From contig JBFKQZ010000130.1 in assembly GCA_041627475.1 (NCBI GenBank), positions 1 to 8,665 of the forward strand: a stretch of 8,665 nucleotides of DNA, written 5' to 3'. This DNA comes from JBFGFG01 sp041627475 (GTDB taxonomy: Bacteria > Actinomycetota > Nitriliruptoria > Nitriliruptorales > Nitriliruptoraceae). A program made the position numbers and the translations under genes. This document shows, piece after piece, positions 1 through 4,700 of the stretch. The notes under the pieces are model-generated. The model searched no databases. It had not been told where the DNA came from and saw only the letters and a list, made by a program, of their open reading frames with translations. The stretch's first letter is position 1. Every line of letters starts with the position of its first letter.

Positions 1-642
1 GAACACGACCCGGCCCTGGGCCATCGCCACGACGTGGTCGCCCTGCCGTGCCGCCTGCGCCTGGTCGTGCGTGATCCACACCAACGTCACACCGCGCTCC
101 CGCAGCCGGTCACCGAGGGCCTCGACCTCGTCGCGGGCCTCCTCGTCGAGGGCGGAGGTCGGCTCGTCGAGCAGCAGGACCTCCGGGCCGGTCAGCAGCG
201 CCCGCGCGATGCAGAGCCGCTGCGCCTCACCGCCCGAGAGCGCGTCCGCCTCGCGGTCGTGCAGGCCGCCGTCGAGCCCGACCGCCGACAGGACGTCGTG
301 CTGCCGGTCGTGGTCGGCAGTGGGGTCGGCGACCAGGAGGTTGTCGCCGACGCTCCCCGGGAACGTGGTCGGACGCTGGAAGACCATCCCGACGCGCCGC
401 CTGTGGGCGCGCGGGTCGAGGTCGTCCAGCGGAGCGCCCCGGAACCGCACGGTCCCGCTCGTCGGCACCTCGAGGCGGTTGCACAGTCGCAGCAGGGTGG
501 ACTTGCCGGCACCGGAGGGCCCGACCACGACCGTGGTCCGGTCGGCCGGGATCGCGAGGTCGACGCCCCGCAGGATCGTCGTGCCGTCGGGCGTGACGAC
601 CTCGACCCCCTCGAACGTGAAGAGGTCGGAGCCGGCGGTCAC
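1..642 (-). CDS. ABC transporter ATP-binding protein, FetA/YbbL-like (C-terminus cut by window edge)
   Basis: This is the cytoplasmic ATPase subunit of an ABC transporter; 214 residues are visible and the C-terminus lies beyond the left edge. Reading from the GTG at 642, the Walker A motif GPSGAGKST is at residues 41-49, the Q-loop glutamine at 89, the signature LSGGEAQR at 135-142, the Walker B LLLDEP at 156-161, the D-loop SALD at 163-166 and the H-loop histidine (WITHD) at 192. All catalytic residues are present. The short domain and the SALDE...WVTHD-type C-terminal half resemble E. coli FetA (YbbL), the ATPase of a putative iron exporter with the permease FetB. Phosphate- or amino-acid-type importer ATPases are less close. 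The permease would lie to the left, outside the window. The GTG start overlaps the dodecin stop codon in a GTGA tetranucleotide, so translation is probably coupled. ABC ATPase is certain; the substrate is inferred. Confidence 0.93.
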   Translation of the reverse strand, partial: MTAGSDLFTFEGVEVVTPDGTTILRGVDLAIPADRTTVVVGPSGAGKSTLLRLCNRLEVPTSGTVRFRGAPLDDLDPRAHRRRVGMVFQRPTTFPGSVGDNLLVADPTADHDRQHDVLSAVGLDGGLHDREADALSGGEAQRLCIARALLTGPEVLLLDEPTSALDEEARDEVEALGDRLRERGVTLVWITHDQAQAARQGDHVVAMAQGRVVF

Positions 643-842
643 CGCTGGATCCGGAAGCGCACCCGGATGTGGGTGTGGAACTCGCTGATCTCGCCGTCCG
701 CGACCGTGGCCGACGTCTCGAGCACGTCGAACCCCTCGACGTCGCGCAGGGTGCGCGCCGCCTCCTTGAGCGCCTTCTCCGCCGCGTCGCGCCACGACTG
801 CGTGGACACGCCGACGAGGTCGATGGTCTTGATCACGGACAT
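639..842 (-). CDS. Dodecin family protein
   Basis: This 67-residue protein has the full length and beta-alpha-beta-beta pattern of dodecins, which form hollow dodecamers that bind flavins or related ligands in the cytoplasm. Landmarks are the first strand VIKTIDLVGVST (residues 3-14), a helix SWRDAAEKALKEAARTLR (16-33), FDVLET (38-43), and the C-terminal strands around DGEISEFHTHIRVRFRI (49-65). Classical flavin-binding dodecins carry Trp-Phe after the helix; here the Trp position is Gly37, followed by Phe38. This is the pattern of the Trp-lacking branch, so ligand and stacking mode may differ. The ATG at 842 has a GGAG ribosome site at 853-850, seven bases upstream, and a TAGGCT -10 at 875-870. 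The stop overlaps the GTG of the ABC ATPase gene, indicating one operon. Confidence 0.9.
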   Translation of the reverse strand: MSVIKTIDLVGVSTQSWRDAAEKALKEAARTLRDVEGFDVLETSATVADGEISEFHTHIRVRFRIQR

Positions 843-869
843 CGCGCTGCTCCGGTCGTCACGGTCGGC

Positions 870-879
870 AGCCTAGGAT
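870..879. promoter_or_regulatory. Divergent promoter with overlapping -10 hexamers
   Basis: The ten bases AGCCTAGGAT hold TAGGAT on the plus strand (874-879) and TAGGCT on the minus strand (875-870), sharing the central TA of a CCTAGG palindrome. Both match the TAnnnT actinobacterial -10. Predicted transcription starts lie about 22 nt before the SRPBCC GTG at 908 and about 20 nt before the dodecin ATG at 842. No convincing -35 is seen on either side. Confidence 0.5.
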
Positions 880-907
880 GCCGGCGGGCCGACGGACGGG
901 AACGCAC

Positions 908-1324
908 GTGCCTTCGTACCGAGCGAGCGTCGACGTCACTGCCCCACCACAGGACGTGCAGCCCCTCGTCGCCGACGTGACACGGCACGCGGAGTGGGCC
1001 GACGACCCGCTGGAGGTGGAACCGCTCGGCGACGGCCGCTTCCGCACCAGTGCGGTCTCACGCGGCCGGACGATCGAGGCCGACGTGCACCTCGTCGACG
1101 CGACGCCCTCACAGGTGGTGCTCGAGGTCGAGGACGCGACGGGTCGGTGGCGCCACACGTTCACCATCGCCCCGACCGCCACCGGCAGCCGCGTCGGTCG
1201 GGAGATCAGCGGCGACCTGTCACCGGCACAGGCGCTGCTCTACTGGCTCGTGCTCCTGCCGATCAAGAAACCGAGCAACCAGCGGTCGCTCGAACGGCTC
1301 GCCCGCATCGCCGAGGGCCAGTGA
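908..1324 (+). CDS. SRPBCC (START/polyketide-cyclase-like) family protein
   Basis: This 138-residue protein has the SRPBCC helix-grip layout. It starts with YRASVDVTAPPQDVQPLVADV (residues 4-24 region: strand, then the P-x-D-V helix), then WADDP (30-34), successive strands through RFRTSA, TIEADVHLV and QVVLEVED, and a long C-terminal helix with LLPIKKPSNQRSLERLARIA (116-135). Such proteins enclose a hydrophobic cavity for lipids or other small apolar ligands; the ligand here is unknown. An ATG at 878 would add ten residues, but that codon lies inside the predicted -10 (874-879). The GTG at 908, preceded by GGGA at 898-901 and directly followed by the conserved first strand, is preferred. It is monocistronic: a hairpin begins six bases after the stop. 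Confidence 0.85.
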   Translation: MPSYRASVDVTAPPQDVQPLVADVTRHAEWADDPLEVEPLGDGRFRTSAVSRGRTIEADVHLVDATPSQVVLEVEDATGRWRHTFTIAPTATGSRVGREISGDLSPAQALLYWLVLLPIKKPSNQRSLERLARIAEGQ

Positions 1325-1330
1325 CCCGAT

Positions 1331-1355
1331 CGTGAGCGGGGACCGCCCCGTCACG
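1331..1355 (+). terminator. Hairpin after the SRPBCC gene
   Basis: CGTGA (1331-1335) and CGGGG (1337-1341) pair with CCCCG (1346-1350) and TCACG (1351-1355), with G1336 bulged and an ACCG loop. The ten-pair stem starts six bases after the stop at 1324. There is no T-tract, as is usual in such GC-rich genomes. Confidence 0.55.
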
Positions 1356-1410
1356 CGGGCCCGGCGCGCGAGCAGCGGGCACGAGCAGGACGCCCCGTCG
1401 GGCCCGTGGC

Positions 1411-1416
1411 TATCGT
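1411..1416 (+). promoter_or_regulatory. Putative -10 of fba
   Basis: TATCGT fits TAnnnT and is the only such hexamer in the GC-rich gap before fba. It predicts a leader of roughly 33 nt ending in the GAGGA ribosome site at 1446-1450. No good -35 is visible at 17-18 bp. Confidence 0.4.
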
Positions 1417-1455
1417 CCTCTGACGGCTGTCGACCGCCTGACCACGAGGACCAAC

Positions 1456-2496
1456 GTGCCCATCGCAACGCCTGACCAGTACGACGAGATGCTGACCCGC
1501 GCCAAGGAGCAGGGGTTCGCCTATCCGGCGATCAACGTGACCTCGTCGCAGACGCTGAACGCGGCCATCAAGGGCTTCGCGGACGCGGGCTCCGACGGCA
1601 TCATCCAGGTCTCGACCGGCGGCGCCGCCTACTTCGCCGGCGGCTGGTCCAAGGACATGGTGGTCGGTGCGACCGCGATGGCCGAGATGGCCCACGTCGT
1701 GGCCGAGCAGGTCGACGTCACGCTCGCGCTGCACACCGACCACTGCCCCGAGGACAAGCTCGACGGCTTCATGCGGCCGCTGATCGAGATCTCGCGCGAG
1801 CGTGTCCGCAACGGGCAGCTGCCGCTGTTCCAGTCACACATGTGGGACGGCTCGGCGGTCGAGCTCGGTCGCAACCTCGAGATCGCCCAGGAGCTGCTGG
1901 CCAAGTGCAACGAGGCCAACATCGTCATGGAGCTCGAGGTCGGCGTCGTCGGCGGCGAGGAGGACGGCGTCGACAACGAGATCAACGACAAGCTCTACAC
2001 CACCGACGAGGACTTCCTGGCGACCCTCGAGGCACTGGGCAGCGGCGAGAACGGCCGCTACATCCTCGCCGCGACGTTCGGCAACGTGCACGGCGTCTAC
2101 AAGCCCGGCAACGTCAAGCTGCGCCCGGAGATCCTGCGCAGCGGCCAGACCGCGGCGGCGAACGAGCTGGGCCTGGACGACCCGGAGAACGCCAAGCCGT
2201 TCGACCTCGTCTTCCACGGCGGCTCGGGCTCGACGCCCGAGGAGATCGCCGAGGCCGTCAGCTACGGCGTGATCAAGATGAACGTCGACACCGACACCCA
2301 GTACGCGTTCAGCCGGCCGGTCGCGGGCCACATGTTCGAGAACTACGACGGCGTGCTGAAGGTCGACGGCGAGGTCGGCAACAAGAAGACCTACGACCCG
2401 CGCACCTGGGGTCGCAAGGGCGAGGAGAGCATGGCCGCCCGCATCGTGAAGGCGTGCGAGGACCTCGGTTCGATGGGCACGTCGCTGAGCGCATGA
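1456..2496 (+). CDS. fba: Class II fructose-bisphosphate aldolase
   Basis: This zinc-dependent enzyme reversibly splits fructose 1,6-bisphosphate into dihydroxyacetone phosphate and glyceraldehyde 3-phosphate in glycolysis and gluconeogenesis. The 346 residues match the usual length of actinobacterial class II aldolases, and the protein aligns by eye end to end with the mycobacterial enzyme. The catalytic Asp95 and zinc ligand His96 lie in ALHTDHC (91-97), zinc ligands His212 and His254 lie in NVHGVYKPGN (210-219) and FHGGSGS (253-259), GVVGGEEDG spans 163-171, and the phosphate and substrate site NVDTDTQ is at 276-282. No key residue is missing. The GTG start has GAGGA at 1446-1450, five bases upstream, and the N-terminus PIATPDQYDEML is the conserved one. 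It appears to be a single-gene unit with its own promoter and a strong terminator. Confidence 0.98.
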   Translation: MPIATPDQYDEMLTRAKEQGFAYPAINVTSSQTLNAAIKGFADAGSDGIIQVSTGGAAYFAGGWSKDMVVGATAMAEMAHVVAEQVDVTLALHTDHCPEDKLDGFMRPLIEISRERVRNGQLPLFQSHMWDGSAVELGRNLEIAQELLAKCNEANIVMELEVGVVGGEEDGVDNEINDKLYTTDEDFLATLEALGSGENGRYILAATFGNVHGVYKPGNVKLRPEILRSGQTAAANELGLDDPENAKPFDLVFHGGSGSTPEEIAEAVSYGVIKMNVDTDTQYAFSRPVAGHMFENYDGVLKVDGEVGNKKTYDPRTWGRKGEESMAARIVKACEDLGSMGTSLSA

Positions 2497-2510
2497 ACCC
2501 CCCGACAGCC

Positions 2511-2544
2511 GGACGCCCTCCGCAGTCGACTGCGGCGGGCGTCC
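2511..2544 (+). terminator. Terminator of fba
   Basis: GGACGCCC (2511-2518) pairs with GGGCGTCC (2537-2544), and inside it CCGCAG (2520-2525) pairs with CTGCGG (2530-2535) around a TCGA loop. One T/C mismatch (2519/2536) interrupts a 14-pair stem beginning 15 bases after the fba stop. It lacks a T-tract. It could also block minus-strand transcripts. Confidence 0.7.
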
Positions 2545-2575
2545 CGCTCCCGGCTGGATGTCACTTCACGCCGGA

Positions 2576-2616
2576 TGCGGCGTGCGACGACAGGGGGACG
2601 ATCGTCGCACGCCGCA
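2576..2616. repeat. Perfect 15-bp inverted repeat (hairpin)
   Basis: TGCGGCGTGCGACGA (2576-2590) and its exact reverse complement (2602-2616) flank an 11-base loop. The repeat lies in the convergent gap between fba and the minus-strand small ORF. A bidirectional terminator is the simplest reading. It is itself enclosed by a second inverted repeat, TTCACGCCGG (2565-2574) with CCGGCGTGAA (2649-2658). Confidence 0.75.
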
Positions 2617-2635
2617 CCACGGCGCGCGAGCGACG

Positions 2636-2659
2636 GTTCACACCGGACCCGGCGTGAAC
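2636..2659 (-). terminator. Hairpin after the 29-residue ORF
   Basis: GTTCACACCGG (2636-2646) opposes CCGGCGTGAAC (2649-2659). The single mismatch, A2642 with C2653, becomes a G-U wobble in minus-strand RNA, so the stem is continuous only for a minus transcript. It begins 13 bases after the small ORF stop. Its outer arm can instead pair with the TTCACGCCGG copy at 2565-2574, so the two folds exclude each other. Confidence 0.5.
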
Positions 2660-2672
2660 GGGCCGGGGCAGG

Positions 2673-2762
2673 TCACATGCCGGGGATGAGTGCGCGGATC
2701 GCGCCGATCACGCCGGAGGCCAGCGACCGAATCGCGTTCATGATGCTGTGGAGGATGCCCAT
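2673..2762 (-). CDS. Putative small ORF: 29-residue cationic amphipathic peptide
   Basis: I do not recognise this gene. It reads MGILHSIMNAIR (1-12), SLASGVIG (13-20), AIRALIPGM (21-29). Hydrophobic residues at 3, 4, 7, 8, 11, 14, 18, 19, 22, 25 and 26 fall on one helical face; polar or small residues and Arg12 and Arg23 fall on the other. There are no acidic residues, and Pro27-Gly28 ends the helix. In layout it recalls membrane-active peptides such as phenol-soluble modulins or small type I toxins, but that is resemblance only. Support for coding: the ATG has AGGGAG at 2775-2770 with seven bases of spacing, 27 of 29 codons end in G or C, the local rise in AT comes from Ile/Met codons, and a hairpin follows the stop. 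A GTG at 2798 would add 12 residues but lacks a ribosome site. Chance cannot be excluded at this length. Confidence 0.5.
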   Translation of the reverse strand: MGILHSIMNAIRSLASGVIGAIRALIPGM

Positions 2763-2769
2763 CGGGATG

Positions 2770-2775
2770 CTCCCT
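2770..2775 (-). promoter_or_regulatory. Ribosome binding site of the 29-residue ORF
   Basis: AGGGAG on the minus strand, seven bases before the ATG at 2762, is one of the better Shine-Dalgarno matches in the window and fixes this start over the upstream in-frame GTG at 2798. No clear TAnnnT -10 is seen upstream, so the transcript may be read-through from the gene ending at 2864. Confidence 0.5.
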
Positions 2776-2808
2776 GCTCGGCTCGTCGGATGGTGCACGC
2801 AGGGACGT

Positions 2809-2852
2809 GCCACGAGCCGTCGCACCGCACTCGTGGCTCCGCCGACCGGCGG
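2809..2852 (-). terminator. Tandem hairpins after the DUF2256-DUF3253 gene
   Basis: CCGCC (2839-2843) pairs with GGCGG (2848-2852) around GACC, and GCCACGAG (2809-2816) pairs with CTCGTGGC (2830-2837) around a 13-base loop. Both lie 12-55 bases past the minus-strand stop at 2864, between that gene and the small ORF. They may terminate transcription or act as a leaky attenuator feeding the small ORF. Confidence 0.4.
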
Positions 2853-2863
2853 TCGCTCGCGAG

Positions 2864-3256
2864 TCAGGTCCGGCGGATGCGGATCGGGCCCTTGGCGGTG
2901 CTCGGGTCGACGACCTGGCCCCGCTGGGTGATCTCGACCTCGCCGGCCGCAACGAGCCGTCGGGCCGCGCGGCGGGCCGGCTCCATCAGGTCGCGCCAGC
3001 CCTCGTCGTCACCGTCGTGCACCAGTCGTGCGGCGTCCGACGGGCAGATCGTCCGCCCACGGCCGCGACGGTCGAGCAGGGCGAGGATCGCCCGCTCGAG
3101 CGACTCGTCGACGGGCCGCACCCTGCGCCGACGACAGGCGTCGGAGCAGTACTTCACCTGCTCCCAGTCGTCGGCCCACTTCGCCCGCCACTCGATCCGT
3201 CGGCCACACGAGACGCAGGTCTTCTCGTCGCGCTGCCGGTCGCGCTGGCGCCCCAC
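2864..3256 (-). CDS. DUF2256-DUF3253 fusion protein (zinc-finger-like)
   Basis: This 130-residue protein joins two domains of unknown function. The N-terminal DUF2256-like part has CVSCGRRIEWRAKWADDW (14-31) and YCSDACRRRR (36-45); Cys14, Cys17, Cys37 and Cys41 form a likely single zinc site, with conserved tryptophans at 23, 27 and 31. The C-terminal DUF3253-like part (about 53-130) has TICPSDAARLV (69-79), WRDLMEPARRAARRL (87-101), EVEITQRGQVVDP (106-118) and GPIRIRR at the end. It looks like a small winged-helix fold, so nucleic-acid binding is plausible but unproven. Arginine-rich composition fits this. The GTG start follows the stop of the upstream membrane-protein gene after one base, so the two are probably translationally coupled. 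There is no independent ribosome site. Confidence 0.85.
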   Translation of the reverse strand: MGRQRDRQRDEKTCVSCGRRIEWRAKWADDWEQVKYCSDACRRRRVRPVDESLERAILALLDRRGRGRTICPSDAARLVHDGDDEGWRDLMEPARRAARRLVAAGEVEITQRGQVVDPSTAKGPIRIRRT

Positions 3257-3257
3257 C

Positions 3258-3521
3258 TCAGAACGGGTCGAGGAAGGACTGGATCGACAGCCCCACGACC
3301 GTCGCGACTGCCGCGGCCACGGCGGCGGCGAAACCGGCGCGCCGCCCCTTGAGGTGGGCGACGAGTCCGCAGCCCATGCCCAGCGGCCCCAGCACGAACG
3401 AGAGTCCGGTCGGCAGGAACGCGGCGGCGGCGAGCACCCACGCGACCACGGTCAGGACCAGGGATCCACGCGGCGACACGTCGGGGGCGTCGTCGAGCGG
3501 GTCGACGTGCAGGTCCTCCAC
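3258..3521 (-). CDS. Small membrane protein (DUF4190-like)
   Basis: This is a predicted integral membrane protein of 87 residues. A short acidic N-terminus (EDLHVDPLDDAPDV, 2-15) precedes hydrophobic segments at about 20-37, 38-55 and 63-82, with the charged turn HLKGRR at 56-61. The GxLGMGCGLVAHLKGRRAG pattern recalls DUF4190-type two-helix proteins; no function is known. An in-frame GTG at 3566 would add 15 arginine- and cysteine-rich residues. The GTG at 3521 is chosen because GGAG stands at 3531-3528, six bases upstream, and the -10 TACGCT at 3553-3548 lies inside the longer version. The gene is first of a two-gene unit with the DUF2256-DUF3253 gene. Confidence 0.75.
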   Translation of the reverse strand: MEDLHVDPLDDAPDVSPRGSLVLTVVAWVLAAAAFLPTGLSFVLGPLGMGCGLVAHLKGRRAGFAAAVAAAVATVVGLSIQSFLDPF

Positions 3522-3547
3522 CGTGCGCTCCGATCGTCGGTCGGGGC

Positions 3548-3553
3548 AGCGTA
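3548..3553 (-). promoter_or_regulatory. Putative -10 of the membrane protein operon
   Basis: TACGCT on the minus strand fits TAnnnT, predicts a leader of about 20 nt to the GTG at 3521 and leaves the GGAG site within the leader. The -35 is not recognisable. Confidence 0.4.
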
Positions 3554-3591
3554 GGCCGCACCGCACCGTCCACAGGGCCGGGGAGGTCGTG

Positions 3592-3609
3592 CCACGAGAT
3601 GGGTCGTGG
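3592..3609. promoter_or_regulatory. Inverted repeat, possible operator before the HTH gene
   Basis: CCACGA (3592-3597) and TCGTGG (3604-3609) form a 6-6-6 inverted repeat centred about 18 bp upstream of the -10 at 3616. Its place over the -35 region would suit a repressor or autoregulation by the HTH protein. The arms are short and could be chance in this GC-rich sequence. Confidence 0.25.
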
Positions 3610-3615
3610 ATGGTC

Positions 3616-3621
3616 TACGGT
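3616..3621 (+). promoter_or_regulatory. Putative -10 of the HTH-pdxH operon
   Basis: TACGGT, identical to the hexamer before the UvrD-like helicase, predicts a leader of roughly 33 nt to the GTG at 3661. The leader contains GGAGGG at 3648-3653. Confidence 0.45.
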
Positions 3622-3660
3622 CGCCAAGGTGCACGGAGCACCCGTTCGGAGGGACCAGTC

Positions 3661-3870
3661 GTGGACGAGGACATCGAGTGGCTCAGCACCGCTGACGCAG
3701 CCAACCGGCTCGGCATCAACACGCGGACGCTCTACCGGCTGATCGACGACGGCCAGATCCCGGCCTACAAGTTCGGGCGCGTGATCCGTGTCCAGGGCAA
3801 GGACGTCGAGGCGTTCATCGAGGGCGCCCGCGTCAAGCCGGGCAGCCTCGAGCACCTCTACACGACGTGA
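3661..3870 (+). CDS. Helix-turn-helix DNA-binding protein (MerR/excisionase HTH_17 type)
   Basis: This 69-residue protein consists almost entirely of a winged HTH: EWLSTADAANRLGINTRTLY (6-25) is the HTH, RLIDDGQIPAYKFGRVIRV (26-44) the recognition end and wing, and KDVEAFIEGARV (47-58) the third helix, followed by a tail PGSLEHLY (60-67). This single-domain type is common in actinomycetes and is usually annotated as an excisionase-family protein. No integrase or phage gene is near, so a transcriptional role is more likely than excision. It resembles BldC in size and fold but is not an evident orthologue. The GTG start has GGAGGG at 3648-3653 with seven bases of spacing. The stop overlaps the pdxH start in a GTGA tetranucleotide, so both are made together. 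Confidence 0.9.
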   Translation: MDEDIEWLSTADAANRLGINTRTLYRLIDDGQIPAYKFGRVIRVQGKDVEAFIEGARVKPGSLEHLYTT

Positions 3871-4541
3871 GCCCAGCGGACGACGCGCTCGCCGAGGTCC
3901 GCCGGCCGTACCACCGCGACGCCCTGCTGCGCAGCACCCTGGGTGCGGGCGAACGCGAGGACCCGTTGGCCGCGGTCCGACGCTGGGTGGTGGAGGCGGT
4001 CAACGCGTCGACGGAGGTGGAACCGACCGCGATGACGGTCGCCACCGTCGCCACGAGGCCGGACGGCCCGCACCCGGACGCGCGTGTCGTGCTGTGCAAG
4101 GGGATCGACACCGGGCTGGTGTTCTACACCTCGCGGTCCTCCGCGAAGGGCGACCAGCTCGCCACGACGCCACGTGCCGCAGCCGTGTTCCTGTGGACCA
4201 CGCTCGAGCGGCAGGTCCGCGTCCGCGGTCGCGTCGAGCAGGTCGACGACGCGACGAGTGACGCCTACTTCGCCTCCCGGCCACGGGGCAGCCGCATCGG
4301 CGCGTGGACCTCCCAGCAGAGCCAGCCGATCGACGACCGCGACGCGCTGGAGGCACGGGCGGCGGACGTGGCCTCGCGCTTCGACGACGACGCCGAGGTC
4401 CCCCGGCCGCCGGACTGGGGCGGGTACCGCCTCGTGCCGGACGAGGTCGAGCTGTGGCAGGGCCGCCCGAACCGTCTCCACGACCGGCTGCGATGGCGGC
4501 GCGACGGCGCCGGCTGGTTGCTGGAACGCCTGCAGCCGTGA
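3867..4541 (+). CDS. pdxH: Pyridoxine/pyridoxamine 5'-phosphate oxidase
   Basis: This FMN enzyme oxidises pyridoxine or pyridoxamine 5'-phosphate to pyridoxal 5'-phosphate with oxygen, the last step of B6 cofactor synthesis and salvage. Its 224 residues are close to the 218 of E. coli PdxH, and family motifs run throughout: ARVVLCKGID (72-81, with Lys78 at the substrate-binding lysine position), GLVFYTSRSSAKGDQL (83-98, FMN binding), FLWTTLERQVRVRG (108-121), YFASRPRGSRIGAWTSQQS (134-152), RPPDWGGYRL (180-189) and ELWQGRPNRLHDRLRW (195-210, with the substrate-binding Arg203 and His205). No key residue is missing. The GTG start overlaps the TGA of the HTH gene and has no strong ribosome site, which suggests translational coupling. 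The HTH protein may regulate B6 supply, but that is inference from position. Confidence 0.97.
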   Translation: MSPADDALAEVRRPYHRDALLRSTLGAGEREDPLAAVRRWVVEAVNASTEVEPTAMTVATVATRPDGPHPDARVVLCKGIDTGLVFYTSRSSAKGDQLATTPRAAAVFLWTTLERQVRVRGRVEQVDDATSDAYFASRPRGSRIGAWTSQQSQPIDDRDALEARAADVASRFDDDAEVPRPPDWGGYRLVPDEVELWQGRPNRLHDRLRWRRDGAGWLLERLQP

Positions 4542-4548
4542 CACGCGA

Positions 4549-4574
4549 ACGCCCCGGTGCTGGCACCGGGGCGT
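4549..4574. terminator. Bidirectional terminator between pdxH and tRNA-Ser
   Basis: ACGCCCCGGTGC (4549-4560) and GCACCGGGGCGT (4563-4574) are perfect reverse complements; with a four-base loop the stem has 11 pairs. It starts eight bases after the pdxH stop and ends four bases past the tRNA CCA end on the other strand, so it suits both convergent transcripts. Confidence 0.8.
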
Positions 4575-4577
4575 CGT

Positions 4578-4667
4578 TGGCGGAGGGAGGGGGATTCGAA
4601 CCCCCGAGGGGTTGCCCCCTACTCGATTTCGAATCGAGCGCACTCGGCCGGACTATGCGATCCCTCC
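4578..4667 (-). tRNA. tRNA-Ser (anticodon CGA)
   Basis: On the minus strand the acceptor stem GGAGGGA (4667-4661) pairs with TCCCTCC (4588-4582), followed by G73 and an encoded CCA (4580-4578). The anticodon arm is CTCGA-TTCGAAA-TCGAG, giving anticodon CGA, which reads UCG serine codons. A long variable arm (GGGG-CAA-CCCC type) marks a class II tRNA, and the T-arm GGGGG-TTCGAAT-CCCCC is complete. It lies downstream of tadA on the same strand. TadA deaminates A34 of tRNA-Arg(ACG) and not this tRNA, so the neighbourhood need not be functional. Confidence 0.97.
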
Positions 4668-4670
4668 ATG

Positions 4671-4687
4671 CGGACGCGGGGCGTCCG
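4671..4687 (-). other. Hairpin just before tRNA-Ser
   Basis: CGGACGC (4671-4677) and GCGTCCG (4681-4687) form a perfect seven-pair stem with a three-base loop, ending four bases before the tRNA 5' end. It is either part of the tadA terminator or a leader structure of the tRNA precursor. Confidence 0.35.
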
Positions 4688-4700
4688 CCGGCGGCTGCGG

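Noticed and set aside
34..876. 280-codon plus-strand frame opposite the ABC ATPase and dodecin genes
   Set aside because: The minus strand carries complete ABC ATPase and dodecin motifs; the plus frame is an Arg/Val-rich shadow.
878..907. ATG at 878 as start of the SRPBCC protein
   Set aside because: The codon lies inside the predicted -10 hexamer and adds ten Arg/Gly-rich residues before the conserved first strand.
2763..2798. GTG at 2798 extending the 29-residue peptide by 12 residues
   Set aside because: No ribosome site precedes it, the added part is not amphipathic, and it would swallow the AGGGAG site.
2638..2952. 104-codon minus-strand frame across the convergent gap
   Set aside because: It overlaps the end of the DUF3253 gene in another frame, spans the hairpins, and reads as Arg/Ser/Pro-rich low complexity.
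3522..3566. GTG at 3566 as start of the small membrane protein
   Set aside because: It would place the -10 TACGCT inside the gene and lacks a ribosome site; the GTG at 3521 has GGAG at good spacing.
2809..3598. GCCACGAG recurring at 2809, 2830 (inverted) and 3591 as a shared operator
   Set aside because: The same 8-mer also occurs inside the pdxH coding region; recurrence of this kind is expected by chance at this base composition.
3661..3870. HTH protein as a phage or plasmid excisionase marking a mobile element
   Set aside because: No integrase, direct attachment repeats or foreign codon use nearby; it is embedded between housekeeping genes and coupled to pdxH. The tRNA-Ser gene 0.7 kb away has no visible duplicated 3' end in the window.
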